Shown: positions 1-8,050 of the stretch, one piece after another | Layout: each line of letters opens with the position of its first letter | Position numbering within the stretch: position 1 is the first letter of the stretch | NCBI GenBank assembly: GCA_903830945.1 | Contig: CAIKVT010000031.1 | Coordinates: forward strand, 1-64,000 | Length of the DNA: 64,000 bases | Origin: an uncultured Elusimicrobia bacterium | GTDB lineage: Bacteria > Elusimicrobiota > Elusimicrobia > UBA1565 > UBA9628 | Direction of reading: 5' to 3' | Translations under genes and position numbers: made by a program | The notes under the pieces: generated by a model | Told to the model about the DNA's origin: nothing | The model's input: the letters and a program-made list of their open reading frames with translations, nothing else | The model's database searches: none

Positions 1-1
1 C

Positions 2-145
2 CAGAACGCATATCTCGTCGAGAAAACGGCCGTGTTCCTGGAGGCTGCGGGCTTTCAAGTCTACACGCACCAAAGGCTGCCGCCCAATGACGGCGGCATT
101 GCGGCGGGACAGGCCTTCCTCGCGGGCTTGGGCTGGCATCCCTGA
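2..145 (+). CDS. hypF: HypF, C-terminal end (partial)
   Basis: The window opens inside a gene whose last 47 codons are readable in frame from base 2 to the TGA at 143-145. The tail contains a PPNDGGIAAGQA stretch, which matches the conserved C-terminal motif of HypF, the carbamoyltransferase that makes the CN ligands of [NiFe] hydrogenase from carbamoyl phosphate. Only the tail is visible, so the domain content cannot be checked. If correct, hydrogenase maturation genes should lie upstream of this window. Confidence 0.8.
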   Translation, partial: QNAYLVEKTAVFLEAAGFQVYTHQRLPPNDGGIAAGQAFLAGLGWHP

Positions 146-151
146 TTGTGT

Positions 152-157
152 TAGAAT
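152..157 (+). promoter_or_regulatory. Promoter -10 box, leaderless type
   Basis: TAGAAT ends six bases before the ATG at 164, and a weak -35 (TTGGGC, 128-133) lies 18 bases upstream. No Shine-Dalgarno is visible. A transcript starting at the usual distance from this box would begin at or next to the start codon. Confidence 0.5.
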
Positions 158-163
158 TTTCGC

Positions 164-1705
164 ATGCCTGCTGAGTTCAACCTGGGCTGGCTCGACGGAG
201 TCATCCTTGTCGGCTACGTTGCGATCCTGGCAGCTATCGGCTGGTGGGCGGCGCACCGCACCGTCAAGACCACGGATGACTATTTCCTGGCCAATCGTTC
301 CATTCCCTGGCTGGTCACCGCCGCGAGCTTCGTGGCTACCTGCATCAGCGCCCTGACCTTCATCGGCACCCCGGCCGAGGGCTTTTCCTCCGATTACCGC
401 TATTTGCTGAGCAACCCGGGCGATATCGCGGCCACTATCTTCATCGCGCTGGTTTTTTTGCCGCACTTCCAGAAGCTGCGCGTGACTTCCATCTATCAGG
501 CCGTGGCCGAACGCTTCGGCCCCTCGGCGCGCACCACCTGCTCCGCCTACTTCCTGCTCACGCGTTCTCTGGCCTCGACCGTGCGCATCGTGGCTATCGC
601 CAAGGTCTTGGAGGTGGTCTCGGGCGGCGGCCTCTCTTACCCACACTGCGTCGTTATCGTGGTGGGAGGAATACTGGCTTATACGACTTTGGGCGGCGGT
701 CGGGCCATCGCCTGGACCGACCTGCTGCAGTTCACCTTGCTTGTGACCGGCGCGCTGGTGGCCTTGATCTATATCGCGACGCATGTGCCAGGCGGCGTGC
801 CCGCCATCATCGACGCGGGCCGCCATGCCATGACCGCCGACGGGGTGCCCTATAATAAGTTCAATTTCACGGAGATGTATAAGCCCTCCAACTTGGGGCT
901 CATGGCGCTGATGACCATCTGGGGCTTTTTCAACTCCTCGGCCGCCTATGGTACGGACCAGGATATGGTGCAGCGGCTGCTCTCCTGCAATGACAACCGC
1001 AAGGCGCGCTGGAGCCTGATGGCCTGGGGCCTGGCCGGCATCCCCATCACCTTCCTCTTCCTGAGTATTGGAGTGGGACTCTACGCTTATGCGCGCGTGC
1101 ATCCGGATCTGATCGCCGGTATGACGGATAACGACCATATTTTTCCGCGCTTCATCTTGGGCGTCATGCCCCATGGCTTGCGCGGACTTCTTTTGGCCGC
1201 GGTGGCTTCGGCCGCTATGGGTAGCGCGGACTCGGCATTAGCGTCTCTATCTACGGCCTTCACCATGGATTTCTACAAGCCGTTCTGGGGCAAGGGTCAG
1301 CCGGAAGAGAAGGTGGTGAAGGTCTCTAAGCTCTCTTTTGTGGGCTTCGGGCTTTTCTTCATGGTCGTCGCTCTGTGCCTCAAGAGTATGGATAACCTGC
1401 TCTGGCTGGCGTTCCGTCTTATCGCCTTCACCTACGGTCCGCTCCTAGGCATCTTCATCGTGACCATCATGACGGACTGGAAGCTTTCCGCGCGCCAGGT
1501 GTTGGGCTTGATGCTTACCCCGACGGTGATCACCTTTGCAACGGCTATGCTGGCGTGGTGCATGAGCACGCATGGCGGCGGGCCTTTCTGGACTCAGCTG
1601 CACGGAACTTACTGGCGGCTCTACACCATCTTCGGGACTTTGTTCGTGCTGGTGGGGGCTTGGCTGTTTAACGTGAGTGACGAGCGGCCGGTCCCAGCCA
1701 CCTAG
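164..1705 (+). CDS. Sodium:solute symporter family transporter
   Basis: A 513-residue polytopic inner-membrane protein of the SSS (sodium:solute symporter) family, which couples Na+ entry to uptake of small solutes such as sugars, amino acids or vitamins. Typical family features are visible: an N-terminal hydrophobic helix followed by DDYFLANR, the LGGGRAIAWTDLLQF segment near residue 185, and MGSADSALASLSTAF near residue 350, the Ser-rich helix that forms the Na2 sodium site. Length and about 13 hydrophobic segments fit the family. The substrate cannot be told. It follows the hypF tail by 18 bases but has its own -10 box six bases before the ATG, so it is probably transcribed separately. Confidence 0.85.
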   Translation: MPAEFNLGWLDGVILVGYVAILAAIGWWAAHRTVKTTDDYFLANRSIPWLVTAASFVATCISALTFIGTPAEGFSSDYRYLLSNPGDIAATIFIALVFLPHFQKLRVTSIYQAVAERFGPSARTTCSAYFLLTRSLASTVRIVAIAKVLEVVSGGGLSYPHCVVIVVGGILAYTTLGGGRAIAWTDLLQFTLLVTGALVALIYIATHVPGGVPAIIDAGRHAMTADGVPYNKFNFTEMYKPSNLGLMALMTIWGFFNSSAAYGTDQDMVQRLLSCNDNRKARWSLMAWGLAGIPITFLFLSIGVGLYAYARVHPDLIAGMTDNDHIFPRFILGVMPHGLRGLLLAAVASAAMGSADSALASLSTAFTMDFYKPFWGKGQPEEKVVKVSKLSFVGFGLFFMVVALCLKSMDNLLWLAFRLIAFTYGPLLGIFIVTIMTDWKLSARQVLGLMLTPTVITFATAMLAWCMSTHGGGPFWTQLHGTYWRLYTIFGTLFVLVGAWLFNVSDERPVPAT

Positions 1706-1742
1706 CGCGCGGTAGCGTCGCTTGGCGCAGGGTTCGTGCAAA

Positions 1743-1845
1743 GGGCCGAACGGCCCAAAAGAGGGTGGAGCTCAAGATGCCTGAGTCGATACCCGGATGG
1801 CCTACGGCCGTTGGCATAGGCCGGGGCTATCCTTCTTTTTGAAGG
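1743..1845 (+). promoter_or_regulatory. Structured mRNA leader (unclassified)
   Basis: The 160-base gap before the next gene can fold into several hairpins: GGGCC/GGCCC at 1743-1756; GGGT (1763-1766) with ACCC (1791-1794) enclosing CTCA/TGAG; GGAT-GGCCTA (1795-1804) with TAGGCC (1817-1822) and ATCC (1829-1832); and CCTTC/GAAGG (1831-1845), which overlaps the previous stem. A strong Shine-Dalgarno follows. The overlapping pairings could act as a switch, but the sequence matches no riboswitch consensus I know. Confidence 0.35.
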
Positions 1846-1866
1846 GACGTTGAGCAGGGAGGAAAT

Positions 1867-2667
1867 ATGAAGACGATCATGGGCAGGATATCCTCAGGTC
1901 AACTTATCATCGTGCTGTTCTGTGCCAGCCGGTTGGCCGTCGCCGCGACGCCAGAGCGCGTCATCCTTGGAGTCGTGCCGCAGCGCCAGGACGTTTTTGC
2001 AGGCGGATCCGCATGCGTGGTGGCGGATGCCCTTCCCATCCGAGCCTTCGGCCGAGATGAGGCCGTGCGGGCTTTAGGGCCTTGTATGCAGGAGCTCTCC
2101 CAGCGATATGGAGTCGCGGTCAGCGCCGAACCGGGGGTCGTAGGCATCAATGGAGGCCGCGACGAGGTTCCGGGCATCCTGATCCATGTCCCTGGGGAGA
2201 TCAAGATAGACTGCCATATCCTGATGGACCTGAGCTATTCGATCCGGGAACGAAGGGAGGGGCGACTGCTCGGCTGGCCGGCCGGTGTCTGGTCAGGTCG
2301 CGTCGACGGTCAAGAGCCGGTCTCGGCCGAGGGCTCCGCTGGCATACCGGCCTGGCTCGATGGGCCGAGCTTGAGGATGGATGCTAAGCTCACTAAGGCG
2401 CGCCTGGGGGGGGACCTCCATGTGATACTTTTCGACAAGGACGACAATGAGGTCGATTTGTTCGTTCCCTCGGTTCCGCCGGGAGCTGAGGCCGTCGTGA
2501 CCTTCGTCAAGTCCACGGACGAGGAACTCGGCCCTTACAGGGTCGGCAGCCTTGACGCGGCAAGCCCTGGAGCATTGAGGCGGATCGTCGCGCCCATCCC
2601 GATCCCGGCGGAACTTGATGCTTTTATCCGTCGGGCGGTACGCGACTTGTTCGGCCGTCTGCCGTGA
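1867..2667 (+). CDS. Exported protein of unknown function
   Basis: A 266-residue protein with a signal peptide (charged start, hydrophobic core to about residue 26, AVAA cleavage region). The mature part is globular with no family I recognise. It has a GDLHVILFDKDDNEVDLFVP stretch that looks like a beta-rich domain, and two cysteines near residues 50 and 69 plus one near 118. The start is well supported by a GGGAGG ribosome site five bases before the ATG. A long leader with several possible hairpins precedes it. It meets the minus-strand gene downstream tail to tail. Function unknown. Confidence 0.6.
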   Translation: MKTIMGRISSGQLIIVLFCASRLAVAATPERVILGVVPQRQDVFAGGSACVVADALPIRAFGRDEAVRALGPCMQELSQRYGVAVSAEPGVVGINGGRDEVPGILIHVPGEIKIDCHILMDLSYSIRERREGRLLGWPAGVWSGRVDGQEPVSAEGSAGIPAWLDGPSLRMDAKLTKARLGGDLHVILFDKDDNEVDLFVPSVPPGAEAVVTFVKSTDEELGPYRVGSLDAASPGALRRIVAPIPIPAELDAFIRRAVRDLFGRLP

Positions 2668-2712
2668 GGAAATACCAAATGACGACCTTCGGCGGAGTTT
2701 GCCGGCTGACGG

Positions 2713-4353
2713 TTAAGCGGTCAGCCCCCAGCGGTTCGCTTCGGATATAGATGTCAGCCCCTCAAGTACGAGCCGGGCCAGATTCGTCTGGAACGGCGTC
2801 ATGCCGTCAGTCTTCGCAGCCTTGAGCCAGTCCTTATCCGAAACGCCAGCTTTGAGCAATGGTCGGAGATCCTGGCCTACGGCCAAAAGTTCGAAGACAG
2901 GAGCCACGCCGCGGAAGCCTGTGTTGAGGCAGGCCGGACAGCCCACGGGCCGGCCCAGCTTCTGCCCAGCTGGTTGTCCACCCAGAAGTGCCAAGTCCTC
3001 CGCCTGCACCGCGGTCAAGCGATGACAGGCGCACAAATGTCTAGGCAAGCGATGCGAGCAAATACCCAGCAAGGCTTGGCGCAGTTGCTCCGGCCTCAGT
3101 TCCATATCGAAGAGCCGCCGTAAAGCCGCCAAAGCGCTGTCGCAAGGCAGCCCGCCCAAGACCAAGACCCCATGGCCTGCAGCCCGCAGCGCCTCACGCA
3201 TCGTCTCGGGATCGGCCAACTCATCGATCACCAGCACGTCGGCTTTTCGGTCCAGCATCCCCTTGAGAAATTCCGCATGTTCTTTCGTCCCTGAAGCCGC
3301 CACCGATATGGATACCCCTGGCGCCTCGTCGTTATGATTAGCAAGCAGAGCGAAGGTATTTTTTCCCTGCTTGGCCAAGGATGCGGCTGCGGCTAACAGA
3401 GCCGTCGTTTTGCCTGTCCCGGAAAGCCCGGCGTGGATGATCAGTCCGCCCCTGGGAGCTAACAGCGCCTCATAGCGCGAGGCATCGCTGGCGGGGAAAC
3501 CTAATTCGTGCGGGGACAGGAGAGGCTTCGGCGGCCCGTCGAGATGGATGTCCACCCGTTCGCCATGGATCGTCGGTAGAATCTGGATGATGGCCCGAGG
3601 GGTCTGCAACTTTGGTTCCGTGCTGGCCGCAGTCGAGCCCTCCTGCGGTCTGCGGCGTTGGCTCAGATCCATCCCGCCCATGGCCTTGAACCGCGCGGCC
3701 AGGGCTCGATGGTACGGCAAGGCCAGCTCCAGTATCGGCACCAATATCCCTCCTAGCCGGTACTGCACCAAGCTCACCCAAGAGCCGGGCGCTGCCACGA
3801 TACCGCTGGCGCCCCGGCGGTGGGCATCCAACATGAGCAGCGCGGCCAGGCGCACCGCCGGATGAGTCGCGCGCGCGCCTTCGGTCGGTTCCGGCGCATC
3901 CCCAAGCTCTAAGAGCTGGCGCAGGCCCGGGTCCGAGAGCGCCGGAGCGATCGAGCGCAGGATGTCCAGAAGGTCGGTCAGATTTTCTTCATGCGACTCT
4001 GTGGAGACCAAAGCCTCTCCCGCGCAGACCTCATCGCGGCGCGCGCGCTTCTCTTCGTGCAGGAGGCGCATGAAGGCCCGGCAAGCTCGCTCCAGGTCTA
4101 GGAAAGCTGCGTGCAGACGGTTGGTCAGTTCGGTCGCGTCCTCGTCAGGTGCCTCGCGCGCCAGCCTGCCGGCCCGGGCCGTCCAGGACGAGTAGGGCCC
4201 TTCCAAAAACCCCTTGGCCGACTCGAAGGCGGCCCAGCGGCCGGCGTGGAACTCCTGGCGTAGGGCCTCCAATTGCAGTCCTAAGATCTCCGCGGCCATG
4301 ATGGCCGCTTGCTTGAGCTTGCGCGGGTCCGCCGGGGGGGACTGCTCATTCAT
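2713..4353 (-). CDS. Degenerate GspE/PilB-like ATPase
   Basis: A 546-residue relative of type II secretion/type IV pilus assembly ATPases. Residues 1-150 are helical and unlike the usual N-terminal domain. Residues 180-270 match the GspE N2 region (RYRL-like YRLGGIL, RRRPQEG, LPTIHGERVDIHL). A good Walker A lies at 309-317 (GLSGTGKTT). Other catalytic elements are altered: the Asp box (normally IEDP) reads ANHND, Walker B is VLVIDELADPET, and the His-box region (normally LHTN) reads GGLPCD. Cysteine pairs at 441/443 and 472/475 correspond to the zinc site of GspE. It may be a regulatory or specialised paralogue with weak ATPase activity. It lies 41 bases after the malic enzyme gene on the same strand. 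Confidence 0.7.
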   Translation of the reverse strand: MNEQSPPADPRKLKQAAIMAAEILGLQLEALRQEFHAGRWAAFESAKGFLEGPYSSWTARAGRLAREAPDEDATELTNRLHAAFLDLERACRAFMRLLHEEKRARRDEVCAGEALVSTESHEENLTDLLDILRSIAPALSDPGLRQLLELGDAPEPTEGARATHPAVRLAALLMLDAHRRGASGIVAAPGSWVSLVQYRLGGILVPILELALPYHRALAARFKAMGGMDLSQRRRPQEGSTAASTEPKLQTPRAIIQILPTIHGERVDIHLDGPPKPLLSPHELGFPASDASRYEALLAPRGGLIIHAGLSGTGKTTALLAAAASLAKQGKNTFALLANHNDEAPGVSISVAASGTKEHAEFLKGMLDRKADVLVIDELADPETMREALRAAGHGVLVLGGLPCDSALAALRRLFDMELRPEQLRQALLGICSHRLPRHLCACHRLTAVQAEDLALLGGQPAGQKLGRPVGCPACLNTGFRGVAPVFELLAVGQDLRPLLKAGVSDKDWLKAAKTDGMTPFQTNLARLVLEGLTSISEANRWGLTA

Positions 4354-4394
4354 CCGGATATCATACCAAAGCCCTCCGCTGCCGGCTCCGCGGA

Positions 4395-6044
4395 CTACTT
4401 ATCGAGCTTTTCGTAGACCGGTTGATACTGCATCCGCCGCATGTGCTCTAGAAGATGCTTGGGTCTGCGTTGGTCCGTCAAGCCGCGTTGGTAGGCCACT
4501 TCCGCCGTGGCCACGGCGATGCGGACCGATATCTCCCGGATCTTGGTGAGCGCCGGGAAGAGACGCCCTTTGGCGAGGTCCTTGGATGTGGTCATTCCCG
4601 CCAAGATCTTGGCGGAAGCGAAGAACATCTCGTCCGTGACCCGCTGGGCCTCGCTGACCGCCACTCCCAGCCCGACGCCCGGGAAGACGTAGGCGTTATT
4701 GGACTGGCCGGGCACGAGGGTCCTGCCCTTGTAGGAGTAGGGTGAAAACGGCGAACCGCTGGCGAAGATGGCGCGGCCGTCAGACCAGTCGTATGCCTCC
4801 TGCGCCGAGCATTCCGCTTTAGAAGTGGGATTGGAGAGCGCGAATATGACCGGGCGCCGGTTGATCCGGGCCATCTCCGTCACGATCGCGCGGGTGAACT
4901 GCTTGGGTTGTCCCGAGACTCCAATGAGGGCTGTGGGCTTGAGGGCCTTGACCGCGGCTGCCAGGTCCTTGAGGGGCGTATGCTGGTGGGCATAGGGTCT
5001 CTTGTGCGGCGCTAGGTCCGTGCGGCCGGCTATCACCAGGCCTTTGGAGTCCACGAACCAAAAGTGCCTCCGGGCTTCTTGAGGATCGGCTCCTTCGGCG
5101 ACGGCCGCGCTCACGCAGAGGTCCGCGATCCCGATCGCCGCTTCGCCGGCTCCCAGGAAGAGCAGGGTCTGGTCCTTCAACTTGCCGCCGGTCAGGCGCA
5201 TGGCGCTGTAGAGTCCGGCCAGCGCCACCGAGGCGGTCCCTTGGATGTCGTCGTTGAACGTGCAGACTTTGTTCCGGTACTTGGCGAGCAGGCGGAACGC
5301 GTTGTGGCCGGCGAAGTCCTCGAACTGGATGAGGGCCTTGGGAAAGACGTCCCGAACCGCGCGGATGAACTCATCGACGAAGGCATCATATGTCGGTCCC
5401 GATATCCGTCGTTTGCGGATGCCGAGGTAGAGCGGATCTTTGATGAGCGCTTCGTTGTTGGTTCCCACGTCGAGGAGGATCGGCAGGGTTTGCCGCGGCG
5501 GGATGCCGGCGCAGGCCGTATAGAGGGCTAGCTTGCCGATAGGTATGCCCATGCCGTTGGTGCCGAGGTCGCCCAGCCCCAGGATGCGCTCGCCGTCCGT
5601 CACTACGATGACCCGCACGTCGCGCTCGGGCCAGTTGTTGAGGATCTTCTTGATCTGGCCGCGGTATTCTCGGGAGAGGTACACGCCCCGTGGCCGCCGG
5701 AAGATGTGGCCGTAGGCTTGGCAGGCCTGGCCGACTACCGGGGTGTAGATGATGGGCATGGTTTCTTCGATGTGGTCCATCACCACCCGATAAAAAAGAG
5801 TCTCATTGCGGTCCTGTAGCGCTGTCAGCATGATATATTTCCCCAACGTGTCGGGAACCCGGCGGAAGTTATCCAGCGCCCGCGCGCATTGTTCTTCGAT
5901 GGTGCAGACATGGGGGGGCAGGAGGCCCAGCAGGCCGAAGCGCCGACGTTCTCCCTCCGTGAAAGCCGTACCCTTATTGAGGCAGGGGTCGTGGAGGATG
6001 TCCATGGCGAGGCGGGTCTTGAGGGCGGGATAGGCAGTTTTCAT
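4395..6044 (-). CDS. maeA: NAD-dependent malic enzyme
   Basis: A 549-residue cytosolic enzyme converting malate to pyruvate and CO2 with reduction of NAD(P)+. It has the full length and signatures of the large bacterial/eukaryotic malic enzyme family: YTPVVGQACQAYG near residue 100, the VVTDGERILGLGDLGTNGMGIPIGK segment with the conserved Tyr/Lys region, the metal-binding FEDFAGHNAF and FNDDIQGTASVALAGL, and the dinucleotide fold FLGAGEAAIGIA near residue 300. Choice between NAD and NADP cannot be made reliably by eye; the length favours the NAD-linked type. A TAACAT box lies six bases upstream of the ATG (6051-6056) and could be a leaderless-type -10. The GspE-like gene follows it. Confidence 0.93.
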   Translation of the reverse strand: MKTAYPALKTRLAMDILHDPCLNKGTAFTEGERRRFGLLGLLPPHVCTIEEQCARALDNFRRVPDTLGKYIMLTALQDRNETLFYRVVMDHIEETMPIIYTPVVGQACQAYGHIFRRPRGVYLSREYRGQIKKILNNWPERDVRVIVVTDGERILGLGDLGTNGMGIPIGKLALYTACAGIPPRQTLPILLDVGTNNEALIKDPLYLGIRKRRISGPTYDAFVDEFIRAVRDVFPKALIQFEDFAGHNAFRLLAKYRNKVCTFNDDIQGTASVALAGLYSAMRLTGGKLKDQTLLFLGAGEAAIGIADLCVSAAVAEGADPQEARRHFWFVDSKGLVIAGRTDLAPHKRPYAHQHTPLKDLAAAVKALKPTALIGVSGQPKQFTRAIVTEMARINRRPVIFALSNPTSKAECSAQEAYDWSDGRAIFASGSPFSPYSYKGRTLVPGQSNNAYVFPGVGLGVAVSEAQRVTDEMFFASAKILAGMTTSKDLAKGRLFPALTKIREISVRIAVATAEVAYQRGLTDQRRPKHLLEHMRRMQYQPVYEKLDK

Positions 6045-6146
6045 GTATTAATGTTACTAATAGTTTTTTGGACTGTATAGTCATTTCGAATCAATCGGGG
6101 CGCAGGGATTTCTTTCTGGCGGGTGCCAGGAGCCGACAGTCATCGG

Positions 6147-6695
6147 CTAGATCAACTCGGTGAGCAGTTCTGCCCGGGGCTTGGGGATGACGACCTTTTC
6201 GACTAAAAGCCCGCGGCGGCCCACCGCGGCCGCGGCCGCGGCCACGGCCGTGTCCACCGCGGCCACGCTTCCGGTCATAGTCACGAAAGCCTTGCCGCCC
6301 ATGGCCATGGCCAGACGCACTTCGATGAGGTGCACGGCCGCGGCCTTGACCGCCGCGTCGGCACCCTCGATCAGCGCGGAGACTGAGAAGGCCTCGACTA
6401 CGCCCAAGGCCTCAAGCTTATCCACAACCGCGGTGCCGGATATCGCCGGCATGACCTCGGGATGGATGTTAGGGATGACGAAGCGGTCGACCAAGGACAC
6501 CCCGCCGCGATTGCCGCCCGCGTCTACGCTGGCCTGCACGTCGGCGACCTCTCCCGTGACTAGGACGATGTACTTGCCAGGGCAAACCGTGCGCGCCAGC
6601 AGGAGCTTCACGGGCGAGGTCTTGAGCATGGTGTCAGCCACGTCGAAACCGCGCGCTATGCTGGAGAGTTCTACGCCGCCGATGGCATTGTTCAT
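6147..6695 (-). CDS. pduT: PduT-like bacterial microcompartment protein
   Basis: A 182-residue protein with two tandem BMC domains (about residues 5-85 and 95-180). It closely resembles PduT, the trimeric shell protein of propanediol-utilisation compartments that carries an Fe-S cluster in its central pore. It starts MNNAIGGVELSSIARGFDVAD, and its only cysteine, in TVCPGKY, is residue 38, the position of the cluster-binding Cys in PduT. An in-frame extension upstream is open but lies inside pduS, so I chose the ATG at 6695, which overlaps the pduS stop by four bases. No other shell or propanediol genes are in the window. Confidence 0.88.
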   Translation of the reverse strand: MNNAIGGVELSSIARGFDVADTMLKTSPVKLLLARTVCPGKYIVLVTGEVADVQASVDAGGNRGGVSLVDRFVIPNIHPEVMPAISGTAVVDKLEALGVVEAFSVSALIEGADAAVKAAAVHLIEVRLAMAMGGKAFVTMTGSVAAVDTAVAAAAAAVGRRGLLVEKVVIPKPRAELLTELI

Positions 6696-8029
6696 GCAGT
6701 GATCTCCACAAAATCCTGGATCGCGGTCACGCGACCGTTGATGCTGGCATGCACCGGCACGCCTAACTGGGCTTCGGGGACATCCCCGAGAAGGTCTCCG
6801 CGTTTGACCGTTTGGCCGACGGTCACCACCGGCAGGGCCGGCACGCCCACGTGCTGCTTCAACAGGATGCGGACAGTCTTGGGCGCGTAGGGCTCGTGGC
6901 GCAGCGGCGCTTCGGCCTCGTAATCCTCCAGTCCCAGTCGGCTCTTGAGCTGGCTCACCGGGATCTTGCGCCAGGGCCGGAGAGGATGGGCGTGGGGGGG
7001 CTGGCCGCGGTTCAAGGGGGAGTTCTTCCAGTAGACCTTCTTTGCGGCGAGGTCGGTTTTGGTGAAACCGCAGATGTCGCCGGGGTTGAGGTTTTCCGGG
7101 CAGGCGAAGAGGCTGCAGAGTTTGCACTCGCAGCACAATAGAGACCACTGGTTCCAAGGCTTGCGGTCGGCGGCCGAGAACAGCAGGCTGCGCATGACCT
7201 TGTGCGGCTGGATGTCGTAGCCCAGCAGGTAGCGGGGGCAGAGCTCGGTGCATAAGGAGCATTGGTCGCAGGCGGATTTTCCGGCGCGGTCGAAAGAGGC
7301 CCGGCCGGCGTTCTTGCGCCGCACTAGGGGGTGCTCTCGCGGCAGGATGATGAGGCCGCCGCTGGTTTTGGTCAGCGGCGACGAGAAGTCGGCGACCACC
7401 TTGCCCATCATAGCTCCGCCGTCCAAGGCGATCGGATCCTTGGCCGCGGCGCCGCCGGCTAAGGCTACGGCTTCCGCGATGGATACGCCTATTGGCAGGC
7501 GTAGGGTGCAGGGGCTCTTTACGGCGCCGGCTACGGTCAGGAAGGTGTCTACGACCGGGGTTTTTTCCGCTTGGGAGATGTTATAGAGGGATTCGACGTT
7601 GGCGACCACCACGCCGACCTGGAGCGGGATGCCGCCCATAGGGATGAGCTTGCCCGTGACTTCGAAGACCTGGCAGTATTCGTCGCCGGCTGGATAGTAG
7701 TCTTCTAGACGGTGGATGGAGAGGGTCGGCTTGCCGGCGATGGCTTTTTCTAGGATCTTGATGAGGCCCGCGTGTTTCTCCTTGATGGCGATGACTCCCC
7801 GAGAGGCGCCGGTCGCTGAGACCATCGACTCCAGCCCATAGACGACCTCCGGCGCGAAGTGTGTCAGGATCTCCTGGTCTTTCTGCAGGAGGGGCTCGCA
7901 TTCCGCGGCGTTGACGATGACCGTCTCGGCCTGGGATGAGACCTTGACATAGGAAGGGAAGCCCGCGCCGCCGGCCCCGACCACGCCGGCGCGGCGGATG
8001 AGGCGCGCAAATTCAGGCAGGGCCGTCAC
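6692..8029 (-). CDS. pduS: PduS-like RnfC-family flavo-iron-sulfur reductase
   Basis: A 445-residue member of the RnfC/PduS family. PduS is the NADH-dependent corrinoid reductase that reactivates B12 in propanediol compartments and binds FMN plus two [4Fe-4S] clusters. Visible features are the glycine-rich flavin/NADH-binding GAGGAGFPSYVK (residues 18-29), an SLBB-type domain around 163-210, and two ferredoxin motifs: C254-C257-C260-C264 and C299-C302-C305-C310. The C-terminal part resembles a biotinyl/lipoyl-like RnfC barrel. The start is GTG; TAAAAT ends six bases before it and no ribosome site is seen. It forms a two-gene unit with the PduT-like gene. Confidence 0.88.
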   Translation of the reverse strand: MTALPEFARLIRRAGVVGAGGAGFPSYVKVSSQAETVIVNAAECEPLLQKDQEILTHFAPEVVYGLESMVSATGASRGVIAIKEKHAGLIKILEKAIAGKPTLSIHRLEDYYPAGDEYCQVFEVTGKLIPMGGIPLQVGVVVANVESLYNISQAEKTPVVDTFLTVAGAVKSPCTLRLPIGVSIAEAVALAGGAAAKDPIALDGGAMMGKVVADFSSPLTKTSGGLIILPREHPLVRRKNAGRASFDRAGKSACDQCSLCTELCPRYLLGYDIQPHKVMRSLLFSAADRKPWNQWSLLCCECKLCSLFACPENLNPGDICGFTKTDLAAKKVYWKNSPLNRGQPPHAHPLRPWRKIPVSQLKSRLGLEDYEAEAPLRHEPYAPKTVRILLKQHVGVPALPVVTVGQTVKRGDLLGDVPEAQLGVPVHASINGRVTAIQDFVEITA

Positions 8030-8035
8030 GGATGA

Positions 8036-8041
8036 ATTTTA
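8036..8041 (-). promoter_or_regulatory. Promoter -10 box, leaderless type
   Basis: On the minus strand TAAAAT is followed by six bases and then the GTG start of pduS. No -35 consensus and no Shine-Dalgarno are recognisable. Confidence 0.5.
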
Positions 8042-8050
8042 CCAATTATC

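Noticed and set aside
1706-1866. c-di-GMP (GEMM) riboswitch
   Set aside because: The conserved GCAAA and tetraloop-receptor elements are absent, so I list only an unclassified structured leader.
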